From positions 1 through 44,019 of the forward strand of contig CAMDTO010000007.1 of NCBI GenBank assembly GCA_945907765.1: a DNA stretch of 44,019 nucleotides. The letters run 5' to 3'. The first letter of the stretch is position 1; each line of letters starts with the position of its first letter. The notes beneath the pieces were generated by a model. The model was not told the origin of the DNA. It ran no database searches and saw nothing but the letters and a program-made list of their open reading frames with translations. Source of the DNA: Thermoflexus hugenholtzii JAD2 (GTDB taxonomy: Bacteria; Chloroflexota; UBA11872; UBA12225). Below, piece after piece: positions 28,280 to 37,607 of this stretch. The translations under genes were made by a program, and so were the position numbers.

Positions 28280-29335
28280 ATGGTTACATTCGGCATCATT
28301 GGCGCAGGCGGGATCGCGAACAAGCTCCACCTTCCCCAGATCCACGACTTACCGAACGCGACCGTCAAGCGCATCACTGGTCGGTCGGAAGCCCGTCTGC
28401 GGATCCTCGCGGACAGGTGGTCAATCCCTCACTGGTCCCATGATTGGCACGACGTGCTGAATGACCCTGAAATTGATGCGGTTATCGTTGCCCTGCCTCA
28501 CCCGATGCACGTGTCTGCCGGGTTGGCGGTGCTCTCTGCAGGCAAGCACCTTCTGATGCAGAAGCCGCTTTGTGATCAACTCGATGACGCCCACCACTTC
28601 GTCGAAGCTGCGGACGCCGCCTTTACCCGGGGCGTCGTGACCTTGGCAATGCCACACTTTGCGCCGGCCGTGTACGCTGCCCGTGATCAAATTGCAACGG
28701 GTGCGATTGGCCGGGTATCGGGTGCAAGCGGTCGCTCATCACACGGTGGACCCGAGGTCTACTACTCGGAAGTTCGCGACGCTTTTGAGGAAACTGCCAA
28801 GGATCTCTGGTTCTTCGATGCTGCTCAAGCGTCCGTAGGTGCCCTGTTTGACATGGGCGTTTACGCAACATCCCAATTGATTGCAGTTGGGGGGGGCGTC
28901 GGGCGTGTGTTCGGACGCGCCGCAACGTTTGACAAGCCAACCCAACTTGAAGACACGGCCACCCTCCTGCTTGAGTTCACGAGTGGTGCCCTAGGTACGA
29001 TGGAGACCGGATGGTGCGACCCCGCGCGCACCAACTTCCTTCACATCCATGGAACCCAAGGCAAGCTCGTGGCCCCGGGTCATGCCGGGAACCCGCTCAC
29101 GAAGTGGACCCCCGGCTCCTACACCCGCGAGGACATTCCGGCGACACCATCAGCTGTCGATGTCGCACCGTTCGCCACCGGCAATGTTCACCAACACCTG
29201 ATCGACTGCATTGCGTCCGGGCATCAGCCCCCCGTGTCGAATGCGCAGTTCGCTCGGCACGTGACCGAAGTCCTCCTTGCGGGCCTTGCTTCGGCAAAGT
29301 CGGGTCTGCCAGTGAACGTCGAAAGTCGCATCTAG
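28280..29335 (+). CDS. Gfo/Idh/MocA family oxidoreductase
   Basis: MVTFGIIGAGGIANKLHLPQIHDLPNATVKRITGRSEAR; NDPEIDAVIVALPHPMHVSAGLAVLSAGKHLLMQKPLCD; RBS aggagaagg. Confidence 0.9.
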   Translation: MVTFGIIGAGGIANKLHLPQIHDLPNATVKRITGRSEARLRILADRWSIPHWSHDWHDVLNDPEIDAVIVALPHPMHVSAGLAVLSAGKHLLMQKPLCDQLDDAHHFVEAADAAFTRGVVTLAMPHFAPAVYAARDQIATGAIGRVSGASGRSSHGGPEVYYSEVRDAFEETAKDLWFFDAAQASVGALFDMGVYATSQLIAVGGGVGRVFGRAATFDKPTQLEDTATLLLEFTSGALGTMETGWCDPARTNFLHIHGTQGKLVAPGHAGNPLTKWTPGSYTREDIPATPSAVDVAPFATGNVHQHLIDCIASGHQPPVSNAQFARHVTEVLLAGLASAKSGLPVNVESRI

Positions 29336-29345
29336 ATTGCGCCCA

Positions 29346-29381
29346 GCCACCAGTCGCTGGCTTGAGAAAGTGACTGGTGGC
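29346..29381. terminator. Bidirectional hairpin between convergent genes
   Basis: gccaccagtcgct / agtgactggtggc, 13-bp stem with one G-U type mismatch, 10-nt loop; placed between stop codons of convergent CDSs. Confidence 0.6.
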
Positions 29382-29383
29382 AG

Positions 29384-29707
29384 TCACTCGTGATCATCAA
29401 GGACGGCGCGGTTGATCCGTTCAGAGGCGTCAGGGGAATCCGCGTCGTCACCGCCGAAGTCGGCGAGGATCTGCTCGTAAATCCGGGAGGGCGCCACGAC
29501 TGAGACCACGCGTCCATCCTTCCAGAAAAGGCGGACATCCGGATAGAACCCGAAGTACATCAACGCGACTTCTGCCTCGATTGGCTTGCCGAAACGAACC
29601 CGGTAACGGTCGTCATCAACAGGTTCAACGCCTGCACGTGATCCGGTCAAGGGATCCCCTTCCAGAGACGCCAATTCACGACTTTGTCGCTGACTGCGGA
29701 TCGACAT
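29384..29707 (-). CDS. Hypothetical protein
   Basis: MSIRSQRQSRELASLEGDPLTGSRAGVEPVDDDRYRVRFGKPIEAEVALMYFGFYPDVRLFWKDGRVVSVVAPSRIYEQILADFGG...; overlaps the upstream gene. Confidence 0.55.
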   Translation of the reverse strand: MSIRSQRQSRELASLEGDPLTGSRAGVEPVDDDRYRVRFGKPIEAEVALMYFGFYPDVRLFWKDGRVVSVVAPSRIYEQILADFGGDDADSPDASERINRAVLDDHE

Positions 29708-29951
29708 CCGCTGTAATAGGGTCAGTTTGCGCTTCGACCGCCTGATCCTCAGCGTGGGAGATACCCTGATTACCCACATACGAGGGGCCAAGCACGTCCT
29801 GTAGGTCACCCCCCGAATGCTCGCCATTGCCGGGGGCGTCTTCGGTAGCTGGCGCCGGGGCAGTTGCAAAGCCGACCGCATACGCAAGGATCACGCTCCC
29901 AACCACAGCACCGATGGCGAGGAGTGGCGGCGGCTCCCAGAAGGTGGACAT
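29676..29951 (-). CDS. Small single-span membrane protein
   Basis: MSTFWEPPPLLAIGAVVGSVILAYAVGFATAPAPATEDAPG...; one N-terminal hydrophobic segment then acidic tail. Confidence 0.55.
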   Translation of the reverse strand: MSTFWEPPPLLAIGAVVGSVILAYAVGFATAPAPATEDAPGNGEHSGGDLQDVLGPSYVGNQGISHAEDQAVEAQTDPITADVDPQSATKS

Positions 29952-30227
29952 GACACAGTCAGTGTACGGTGGCAGGGAAGACGGGTTTCATGGCGGCAAA
30001 CGCCGGGCTGGGCACACACTCCGCAATTCGTCGCAATCGCCAGGGTTCGGCGTGGGACCCCGGAACCCTCGGTCAGGGGCGCGTGACGCACGGCAACGGC
30101 TCGTGGGAATGCTCGATGCAACGCCCAGTACCTCCTACCATTATGTTGCGGTATGTAATCCTGATGAGCTTGATCCGTAGCTTGATCGTACAGCGCATGC
30201 ACGTCAGCAGCGCACTAGAGTAGGAAA

Positions 30228-31829
30228 TTGACATCGGCTACCAACCCGGAACCACACGACCAAGAGCCATCTCGTGCCATCCCCACGAACGTCGTTGTCG
30301 ATGCCCCAACGGGCATTTGCTTGCCAACCGGTGTGCCATCGTCGCGTCCCATCGGCGCAACCGACCCCGTCCGGCGGGTCGCTTCGATCAAGACCGTGTC
30401 CGACTTCAGATCGCACCTGTTGGACCTTGGCGTAGATGTGCCAGTCGATGACTCCATGGGCACGGGCGATTTGTCTCCCCTAGCGCAGTCGCTTGAATGG
30501 AATTTAAGGCGCATCGGTAACCGCGTTGCCGTCCATCCAATGGAACGGTTTGACGGAACACCCGATGGAACCATTACCCCGGCGGTGCGTCGTCGTTGAC
30601 AGCGGTTCGGACGTTCCGGTGCCAAGCTGATTTGGGGCTGTGAAGCCATGGCCGTGCGTCCTGATGGTCGTGCCAACCCCAACCAATTGGTCCTGGATGA
30701 GGCCCATGCCGGAGGCATCCGGGAAGTGCGCGATGCACTCGTCGAAGCACATTCCGCGGCCCACGGGCGGACGGATGACCTCGTGATCGATTTCCAATTG
30801 ACCCACTCCGGTCGGTATTGCCGACCCAATCCTGGTGGCGCGTTTGAACCGCGCGTTGCGTTCCGTCATCCGTTGCTCGACGCGCGGTTCCGGGACTCTG
30901 ACGATTCCCAGATCATCACTGACACAGAACTAAGGATCCTGATCTCGGATTATGTCAAGTCGGCGCGGCTCGCCTTGGAGCGCGGCGCTGACTTTGTCGA
31001 CATCAAGCACTGCCACGGCTACCTGCTGCATGAGTTCCTAGGTGCCCGGGGCCGTTCCGGCGAATTCGGCGGCTCGTTTGAAAACCGCACCCGTCTACTC
31101 CGCGAAATCGTGTCAGGTATCCGCGCTGATGGGAACCCCATTGGCCTTGGCGTCCGCTTGTCGGCATTCGATTTCGTGCCATTCGTACCTGATGCCTCGC
31201 GGGCTCGGAATGGACGTCTCGGCCCTGGAATGCCGGTCGGGATTGACGGTCTGGAAACCTACCCGTTCGGCTTCGGGCATGACCTGGCCAGTCCGCTGGT
31301 TCCCGACCTGACCGAGACGCGACAATTCATCGAACTGTGTCACGCCCTTGGCATCACGTTGATCAACCTGACCGCCGGTTCTCCCTACTATGTGCCCCAT
31401 ATCCAGCGACCAGCCGCGTTCCCGCCTTCAGATCGCCATCAACCACCGGAGGATCCGTTGGTCGGGGTCGCACGTCAGACAGGCGTCGTTCGGGCGATCA
31501 AGGCAACCGCACCGCCGGAAATGGTGTTCGTTGGCACCGGATACTCCTACTTGCAGGAGTTCCTGCCGAACGTCGCGCAGGCGACCGTCCGAAACGGGTG
31601 GGTGGCTAGTGTCGGCCTAGGTCGGATGGTCCTTGCCTACCCGGAGATCGTCACTGAAGCAGTCAGCGGGCGCGACATCGCACGAACAAGGGTGTGCCGA
31701 ACGTTCTCCGATTGCACCACGGCACCCCGAAACGGCTTGCCATCCGGGTGCTACCCGCTCGATCCGCATTACAAGTCGATGCCCGAAGCCGAACAACTCA
31801 AGAAGACCAAACAGGCGGCCGGCGTCTAA
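30228..31829 (+). pseudogene. NADH:flavin oxidoreductase (Old Yellow Enzyme family), interrupted by in-frame TGA at 30597-30599
   Basis: Same-frame ORFs 30228..30599 and 30648..31829; junction reads [58 protein letters not shown]; downstream FQLTHSGRYCRP, FGGSFENRTRLLREIV, LINLTAGSPYYVPH, FVGTGYSYLQEFLP. Confidence 0.8.
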
Positions 31830-31892
31830 GGCGGAAGTAGTGGTGCCGTCCACCGGGCGGCTGGGTGTAGGCGACTTGGAGGAACCGAAACT

Positions 31893-33093
31893 GTGACCAC
31901 GCGTGCAACCCTGAAGCTTCCAGACGCCGCGGGCGCGGTTGCGTCTTACGTCGCCGGCCATGGAGATGCTCCGGCGTTCGACCCACGCCTTGCATCGCTC
32001 GCGCCATCGCGGACGCGTGTCGCCTATGCTGCGGTCCACGTCGTGTGAAACCCACTGGCCGCGGTTTCGGACCCAACCGTGGATGTAGCCATCGACCGGG
32101 ACGAGCCGATGGCGTACCGCCATCATCTTTGGTCATTGGGGCTTTCCGTTGCGGAGGCAATGGATACCGCCCAACGGGGAATGGGTCTCGACTGGGCAGC
32201 GAGCCGGGCACTTATCCGACGGTCGCTTGCAGATGCGCGTGCGATCGGTGCGGTCGACCGCATCGCGTGTGGAGCGGGGACCGATCACCTGAAAACCTGG
32301 CCCGGGAGTGACGATCGCTGACGTAAAGCGCGCGTACGACGAACAGTGTGCATTTGTCGAAGTCGAGGGCGGGCGGGTGATCCTGATGGCAAGCCGGGCA
32401 CTAGCAGCCTGTGCGCGTGGACCGGAGGACTACGCCTCCGTCTACGTTCACGTCTTTTCACAGATCCGCCAACCAGTCATCCTTCATTGGCTGGGCGACA
32501 TGTTCGACCCCGCGCTCGCGGGCTATTGGGGTTCGAGTGCCATCCCCGCGGGAATGGACAGTTGCGTCGCGGTCATCACCGCGAACAGCGCCAAGATTGA
32601 CGGCATCAAGTTGTCATTGCTTGACGATGCGTGGGAAATCCACCTTCGTGATCGTCGACCCGCAAGCGTCCGGATGTACACCGGTGACGACTTCAACTAC
32701 CCCCGGTTGATCGCCGGAGATGAGAACCGTGATTCAGATGCGCTTCTCGGCATTTTCGACGCGATCGCTCCGGCAGCGGCAGCCGCTCTCACGGCACTCG
32801 ATGCCGGAGACCATGCGCGGTGCGACGCGATTTTCGAACCCACTGTCCCGCTTGCGCGCCACATTTTCCGCGCGCCTACTCGCTCATATAAGACTGGGAT
32901 CGTGTTCCTGTCGTACGTGAATGGTCGCCAGAAGCACTTCCGGATGATCGGCGGCCATGAGAGTGCGCGATCGATCATTCATCTCGCAGAGCTTTTCCGA
33001 TTGGCTGATCGGGCGGGCCTGCTTGTCGACGTCGACGATGCGTGCGCGCGCTTCCGGCTGGTGCTGGACCTTGCGGGAATACGCCAGTACTGA
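31893..33093 (+). pseudogene. DUF993-type protein (dihydrodipicolinate synthase-like), interrupted by TGA at 32046-32048 and a frameshift near 32292-32295
   Basis: Segments TRVAYAAVHVV*NPLAAVSD, AYRHHLWSLGLSVAEAMDTAQRGMGLDWAASRALIRRS, IACGAGTDHL, then in another frame TIADVKRAYDEQCAFVEVEGGRVILMASRALAACARGPEDYASVY...PVILHWLGDMFDPALAGYWG...YTGDDFNYPRLIAGDENRDSDALLGIFDAIAPAAAAAL. Confidence 0.75.
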
Positions 33094-33507
33094 TCAGTTC
33101 GACGCAACCACCCGTTGGCGAACGATGTGCACCCCTGGGGAGCAATCGGGCGAGGCATCTGAGAAAACGCTGGTCTCTATCAGGACCCGCCCATTGGCAT
33201 CAAGCACTTGAACTCGTGCATTGACTGCAATCGCTTCCCGATCCGCGACCTGAGCAGCAATCGCTTGGCAGACGGCTGCTGCAATTCCGAGATCGACCGG
33301 GCGGAAGAACAGGTCGGTCCCGACTACCGTGACATCGCCGTCAATCAGGACGTCACCAATGTGGACCATCCACGCCGGCGGAACTTCGCCGTTGGACTGG
33401 CCTGCTACGACGGTCGCACGGAAGTTGTGTCCATGTTCCTTCGAACCAGAACGCCGGATTTCCGGATCAGACTCTTCTGGCCCGCGGGTCGATCGATCTG
33501 ATGACAC
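33094..33507 (-). CDS. Hypothetical protein
   Basis: MSSDRSTRGPEESDPEIRR...; stop codon abuts the DUF993 stop (tga|tca, convergent). Confidence 0.45.
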   Translation of the reverse strand: MSSDRSTRGPEESDPEIRRSGSKEHGHNFRATVVAGQSNGEVPPAWMVHIGDVLIDGDVTVVGTDLFFRPVDLGIAAAVCQAIAAQVADREAIAVNARVQVLDANGRVLIETSVFSDASPDCSPGVHIVRQRVVASN

Positions 33508-33546
33508 TCCGACCGTAGGATGGTGGATCTGAGTCGGCGGTACGGT

Positions 33547-33702
33547 TTAACCCGTGATGGTCGGTTGCACCGCGTTCTGCACCGGCGGTCCCGGAAGTTG
33601 AGGAGTCCCGCACGCTTGGACAGCGCACAGGACAGTCGCCATTCCGACAACGGTGCGGGCAAAAGCCCTCTCCGCCGAGGGTCGGCTACACGCGAATATC
33701 AT
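33547..33702 (-). CDS. Possible short lipoprotein-like peptide (below ORF-track cutoff)
   Basis: MIFACSRPSAERAFARTVVGMATVLCAVQACGTPQLPGPPVQNAVQPTITG*; hydrophobic stretch followed by Cys. Confidence 0.3.
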   Translation of the reverse strand: MIFACSRPSAERAFARTVVGMATVLCAVQACGTPQLPGPPVQNAVQPTITG

Positions 33703-33775
33703 CTGGAAGCTTCCCACCAGATGATTGCACGATGGTCAGCCTTTCCCGTCTGTCCCCGACATCGACATGAGCCAG

Positions 33776-34639
33776 TTAGTGGGATGCCGTGGGGTTGGAG
33801 ATCGGCGCACCGATCAGGTTGCCCCATTCCGTCCATGAGCCATCGTAGTTGCGCACGTTCTTGTACCCGAGAAGCTCGCGCAACACGAACCATGTGTGGC
33901 TCGAACGCTCACCGATGCGGCAATACGCAACGACGTCCTTGTCAGACGTTACACCCTTGCCACCGTAAAGGGCATGGAGTTCACTTGCCGACTTGAAGGA
34001 TCCATCCTCGTTGGCCGCCTGTGCCCACGGGACATTGGTCGCGCTTGGGATATGGCCGGCACGTTGGGCAGTCTCAGACATGCCTGGAGGTGCAATCACC
34101 TGACCCGTGTACTCAGCGGGTGAGCGGACATCGACCATGGCTCGTCCGGGGGCATCAATGTACTCACGTACCTGCTGTGAGAAGGCGCGGATTGACAGGT
34201 CGGCATCATGGGCGTGATAGGTCGTTGCAGTGAAATGGGGTACTTCGGTCACCAACGGCCGGTTCTCGAGTTCCCACTTCTTGCGCCCGCCATTCATGAG
34301 GCTGACGTGCTTGTGGCCGTACAGGGTTGCAACCCAGTAGGCGAACGCCGCGAACCAGTTGTTGTTGTCACCGTAGAACACAATGTGCGTCTCGGCAGCG
34401 ATCCCAGTCGATGAAAGGAGTGACTCCCACGAGGCATTGGATGGGATGTCACGGCGGATGGTGTCGCCAAGCTGGGTCTGCCAATTCCACCCAGCGGCGT
34501 TGGCGATGTGTCCTGACGCATAGGCGGTTACGTCAACATCGACCTCAACGAGGCGGACGTGGGCATCATGACCGTGGGCCACAACCCATTCGGTCGAGAC
34601 AAGTGCGGATGGTTTGGCGTAGTCGTTCGGGGTGGCCAT
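33776..34639 (-). CDS. Thiosulfate/3-mercaptopyruvate sulfurtransferase (tandem rhodanese)
   Basis: SALVSTEWVVAHG, GHIANAAGWNWQTQL, VFYGDNNNWFAAFAYWVATLYGHKHVSLMNGGRKKWE, AMVDVRSPAEYTG, VAYCRIGERSSHTWFVLRELLGYKNVRNYDGSWTEWGN; GGAGGAG RBS. Confidence 0.93.
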   Translation of the reverse strand: MATPNDYAKPSALVSTEWVVAHGHDAHVRLVEVDVDVTAYASGHIANAAGWNWQTQLGDTIRRDIPSNASWESLLSSTGIAAETHIVFYGDNNNWFAAFAYWVATLYGHKHVSLMNGGRKKWELENRPLVTEVPHFTATTYHAHDADLSIRAFSQQVREYIDAPGRAMVDVRSPAEYTGQVIAPPGMSETAQRAGHIPSATNVPWAQAANEDGSFKSASELHALYGGKGVTSDKDVVAYCRIGERSSHTWFVLRELLGYKNVRNYDGSWTEWGNLIGAPISNPTASH

Positions 34640-34697
34640 TTTTCAACTCCTCCATGCATGGCGGGGTGGCACGCACAGCGTGTCACCCGCCGGGCTT

Positions 34698-35132
34698 TTA
34701 CCAGGAACGCAGGTCACCATCGTCAATGCAGGCCCCGCGCGTGGCCTGCATGACGAGAAAGTTCACACTTGCGGGTAATGCCATGGCATGACTTATCCAG
34801 TGCGCGCGTTCAGTCTCGGGGATCCGTTCACCAAGATCCCGCGCGCAGATGTGCACCAGCACCTCAGACTTCTGGCAGGTCGCGTCGCCCGAGATACCAA
34901 AATCAAGGCGCCAATCCGCCCCACGCACCCGCCCAACGGTGTTCGTTCGGACCAGTTGGCAACCGGGAAGGCCTCGATATCGGTCCAGGACACTGGCCCG
35001 GAACCAGATTTGCGCAAGTCCAGGTTCACCCGAGGCAACGCGCTGAAGCAGTCGGGTGCGCGACCGTGACAGCAACGCGGTTGCGACGGCGTCGGTCACA
35101 GTGCCTTCAGCGACCGGGGTTTCGAGTGCCAT
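34698..35132 (-). CDS. Hypothetical protein
   Basis: MALETPVAEGTVTDAVATALLSRSRTRLLQRVASGEPGLAQIWF...; AGGAAA RBS upstream of ATG at 35132. Confidence 0.55.
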   Translation of the reverse strand: MALETPVAEGTVTDAVATALLSRSRTRLLQRVASGEPGLAQIWFRASVLDRYRGLPGCQLVRTNTVGRVRGADWRLDFGISGDATCQKSEVLVHICARDLGERIPETERAHWISHAMALPASVNFLVMQATRGACIDDGDLRSW

Positions 35133-35181
35133 GCTGATTGTTTCCTGCGACCCACAATGATGACTAAGACGGTCATCTTTA

Positions 35182-35222
35182 TCGTGTATACGAAAGGTAG
35201 CACGGTTCCCGCGCATGGTCAA
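35182..35222 (-). promoter_or_regulatory. Candidate promoter with overlapping operator-like quasi-palindrome
   Basis: Minus strand TTGACC (35222-35217) - 17 nt - TACCTT (35199-35194), immediately followed by TCGTATACACGA (35193-35182). Confidence 0.5.
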
Positions 35223-35279
35223 GCATCGGCGCGCAATTCGGTTCGGCTAACGCCACACGAAGGGCGCACCTTGACTTGG

Positions 35280-36674
35280 CTACGAAGCGTCAAATGCGCG
35301 GCCGAACTCCCATTCGGTCACTTGTGATTTGTACGTCTGCCACTCTTGCTCGCTAGCCGTCAGGAGCCGATCATGGACCTGGCTGCCGAGCGTATCGCGC
35401 ACGACACCATCCCAAGCCAACTCGGTCAGGGCTTCGCCAAGTGAAACCGGGAGCATGTCCACGTTTCCAGCGGGCATCCCATGCTCCACGATCCCTAGGG
35501 GTTCTGGCGCGGAAAGCCCCTGCCGGATGCCGTCGAGCCCGGCGCCAAGCGCAACCGCGATCGCCAGATATGGATTGCATGAGGGGTCGGCACACCGAAG
35601 TTCAACCCGTATTGGACGCACACGACCATTGGGAGAGCGTCCCGGCAACCCAGGACGTGGAACCCGGATCATTGCCTGTGAAGCCCGTTGGCTCCAACCA
35701 ATAACTGAAGGCGCGTCAAACCCACGACCGAGGCGCTTGTAGGAATTGACCTGAGGCGCAAGTACCGCACATGCTGCGCGCGCATGACCCAGTTGTCCGG
35801 CAATGTACGCGCGGGCCGTCACAGAAAGCCCATGTTCGTCGAGCGGGTCTGAAAAGACATCGGCACCGTCAGCAGACCTCAGTACCTGGTGGAGGTGTAG
35901 CCCTGATCCGGCCACGCCTGCGAGTGGTTTCGGCATGAATGTCGGGGCGAGACCGCGGCGCCGAGCAACCGCCTTCACGGCGTATTTCACGGCAACGATC
36001 GCATCGGCCGCCAGTGCTGCGGGCATCAACGGCAAGTCGATCTCATGCTGGCCCGGAGCGATCTCATGATGTGACGCATCAACCGCAACGTTCATCGCAT
36101 TGAGGTAACGGACAATCTCTTCACGCACCCGGACACCGGTGTCGCTGGCAAGGTCGAAGTAACCGGCCCGATCCGCAGGCAGGCGCCGGCCATCACTCAT
36201 CGACTGAAATAGGAAAAACTCCAGTTCCGACGCGACAAAAAGTTCAAACCCGAGGTCACCAGCGTCGGCGATTGCGCGAGCGAGCACTGCCCGCGGATCC
36301 GCTGGGAATGGGTCGCCGTCAGGCGTGCGGATGTCGCACAACACCCGTGCCATCCCTTCCGCCTGTACCCATGGCACCAGCGACCATGTCCGGAGGTCCG
36401 GCCAGAGCAGAAGGTCCGTCTCGGTCGTGCGCGCCCCGCCCTCGAGCGATGACCCGTCGAACCAGTGCCCGTAGGTCAATGCGTCTGCAATTTGTAATGA
36501 AGGGACGACAACCCCCTTGAGAGCGCCACTGACGTCGGTGAACTGCAGCTCAACAAATTGGCACCGCCCAGATGCGACGTCGCGCAATGCGTCAGCAACG
36601 GTGGAGGAGTGGCCGTGTTCGGACGATGACTTGGATGGGTCTGGCGAGGTCTCTCCGGAATCACGTGCGTCCAT
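35280..36674 (-). CDS. glnA: Glutamine synthetase family protein
   Basis: VELQFTDVSGALKGVVVP, WFDGSSLEGGARTTETDLLLWPDLRTW, HEIAPGQHEIDL, MPKPLAGVAGSGLHLHQVL, NSYKRLGRGFDAPSVIGWSQR, RVELRCADPSCNPYLAIA. Confidence 0.9.
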   Translation of the reverse strand: MDARDSGETSPDPSKSSSEHGHSSTVADALRDVASGRCQFVELQFTDVSGALKGVVVPSLQIADALTYGHWFDGSSLEGGARTTETDLLLWPDLRTWSLVPWVQAEGMARVLCDIRTPDGDPFPADPRAVLARAIADAGDLGFELFVASELEFFLFQSMSDGRRLPADRAGYFDLASDTGVRVREEIVRYLNAMNVAVDASHHEIAPGQHEIDLPLMPAALAADAIVAVKYAVKAVARRRGLAPTFMPKPLAGVAGSGLHLHQVLRSADGADVFSDPLDEHGLSVTARAYIAGQLGHARAACAVLAPQVNSYKRLGRGFDAPSVIGWSQRASQAMIRVPRPGLPGRSPNGRVRPIRVELRCADPSCNPYLAIAVALGAGLDGIRQGLSAPEPLGIVEHGMPAGNVDMLPVSLGEALTELAWDGVVRDTLGSQVHDRLLTASEQEWQTYKSQVTEWEFGRAFDAS

Positions 36675-36791
36675 AGTCACCTCGCACACCTCACTCGGCC
36701 AATCGCCACACGCAATCCCAGGGCTCCAGATTGCCGATGGGCATCCATGCCCCGGCCCGAGTGTGCCGATTTCCGACGGATTATCCGCACC

Positions 36792-37607
36792 TCAGCCTCC
36801 ACGCAATCCGGACAGGAGCCTGGCAATTCGCCCCGGGGGAGAAGCCGGCTTTGCCTGACCGGCCTCAACGACCCGGATGCATTGGACAGACACATTGTCG
36901 CCACCGCCGCGTGAGCACGCCATCTCAATTAAGTGATCGCAAGCATCTTCGACGGGTCCTTCGAGTTCGTGGGCAATATCCGCATCGGGAACCTCGCCCC
37001 AGAGCCCGTCCGAGCACAACAGGTAGACATCGCCATCCTCGACACTGTGCCTGCCGAAATCAGGGCGCAACTGCAGCGACCCCCCGAAGGTCCGCGTCAG
37101 AACGCTCCGTCTGGGATGGTTCGCGGCCTGGACCGGAGTTATCAGGCGAAGTCTCAGGAGCTCGGCTGCCTCTGAGTGATCGGCAGTAAGTTGGGTCATG
37201 GTACCCCTGCGTAACCGATAGACCCGCGTGTCACCAGCGTGCGCAATGTATGCCTGACGACCGGCGATCACGAGAGCCGATAGGGTCGTCTGCATGCCGC
37301 TCAGCTCCGGCGAGGTTGCCTGAGCCAGCACGTAAACCCTGCGGTTCGCGGCTTCGGCAGCAAGCCGGAGCGCCGCCTCGATGCCGAAGGGTGCGCGAGG
37401 TGAAAAGTACTCGTCAGCCATCACGGTCACCGCGGTCTGACTGGCTACTTCACCGGCGGCAAGCCCGCCGACGCCATCAGCGACCGAAAACAGCGCCCCA
37501 CGCGCGGTGAGGACTTCAGGCCGTTCAGGGATCAAGTAACCAAGCGCGTCCTCGTTGTTGGGACGCACAACCCCCGGATGAGAAATCGCGGCGCGCTCGA
37601 GAATCAT
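36792..37607 (-). CDS. PP2C-family protein serine/threonine phosphatase
   Basis: SHPGVVRPNNEDALGYL, FSVADGVGGLAAGEVASQTAV, YIAHAGDTRVYRLRRGTMTQLTADHSEA, LLCSDGLWGEV, ACSRGGGDNVSVQCI. Confidence 0.93.
   Translation of the reverse strand: MILERAAISHPGVVRPNNEDALGYLIPERPEVLTARGALFSVADGVGGLAAGEVASQTAVTVMADEYFSPRAPFGIEAALRLAAEAANRRVYVLAQATSPELSGMQTTLSALVIAGRQAYIAHAGDTRVYRLRRGTMTQLTADHSEAAELLRLRLITPVQAANHPRRSVLTRTFGGSLQLRPDFGRHSVEDGDVYLLCSDGLWGEVPDADIAHELEGPVEDACDHLIEMACSRGGGDNVSVQCIRVVEAGQAKPASPPGRIARLLSGLRGG

Noticed and set aside
34645-34695. GC-rich imperfect hairpin (ggcggggtggcacgc / gcgtgtcacccgcc) upstream of the rhodanese gene
   Set aside because: Contains a bulge and mismatch, and sits in the leader between likely co-transcribed genes; insufficient to call a terminator or riboswitch.
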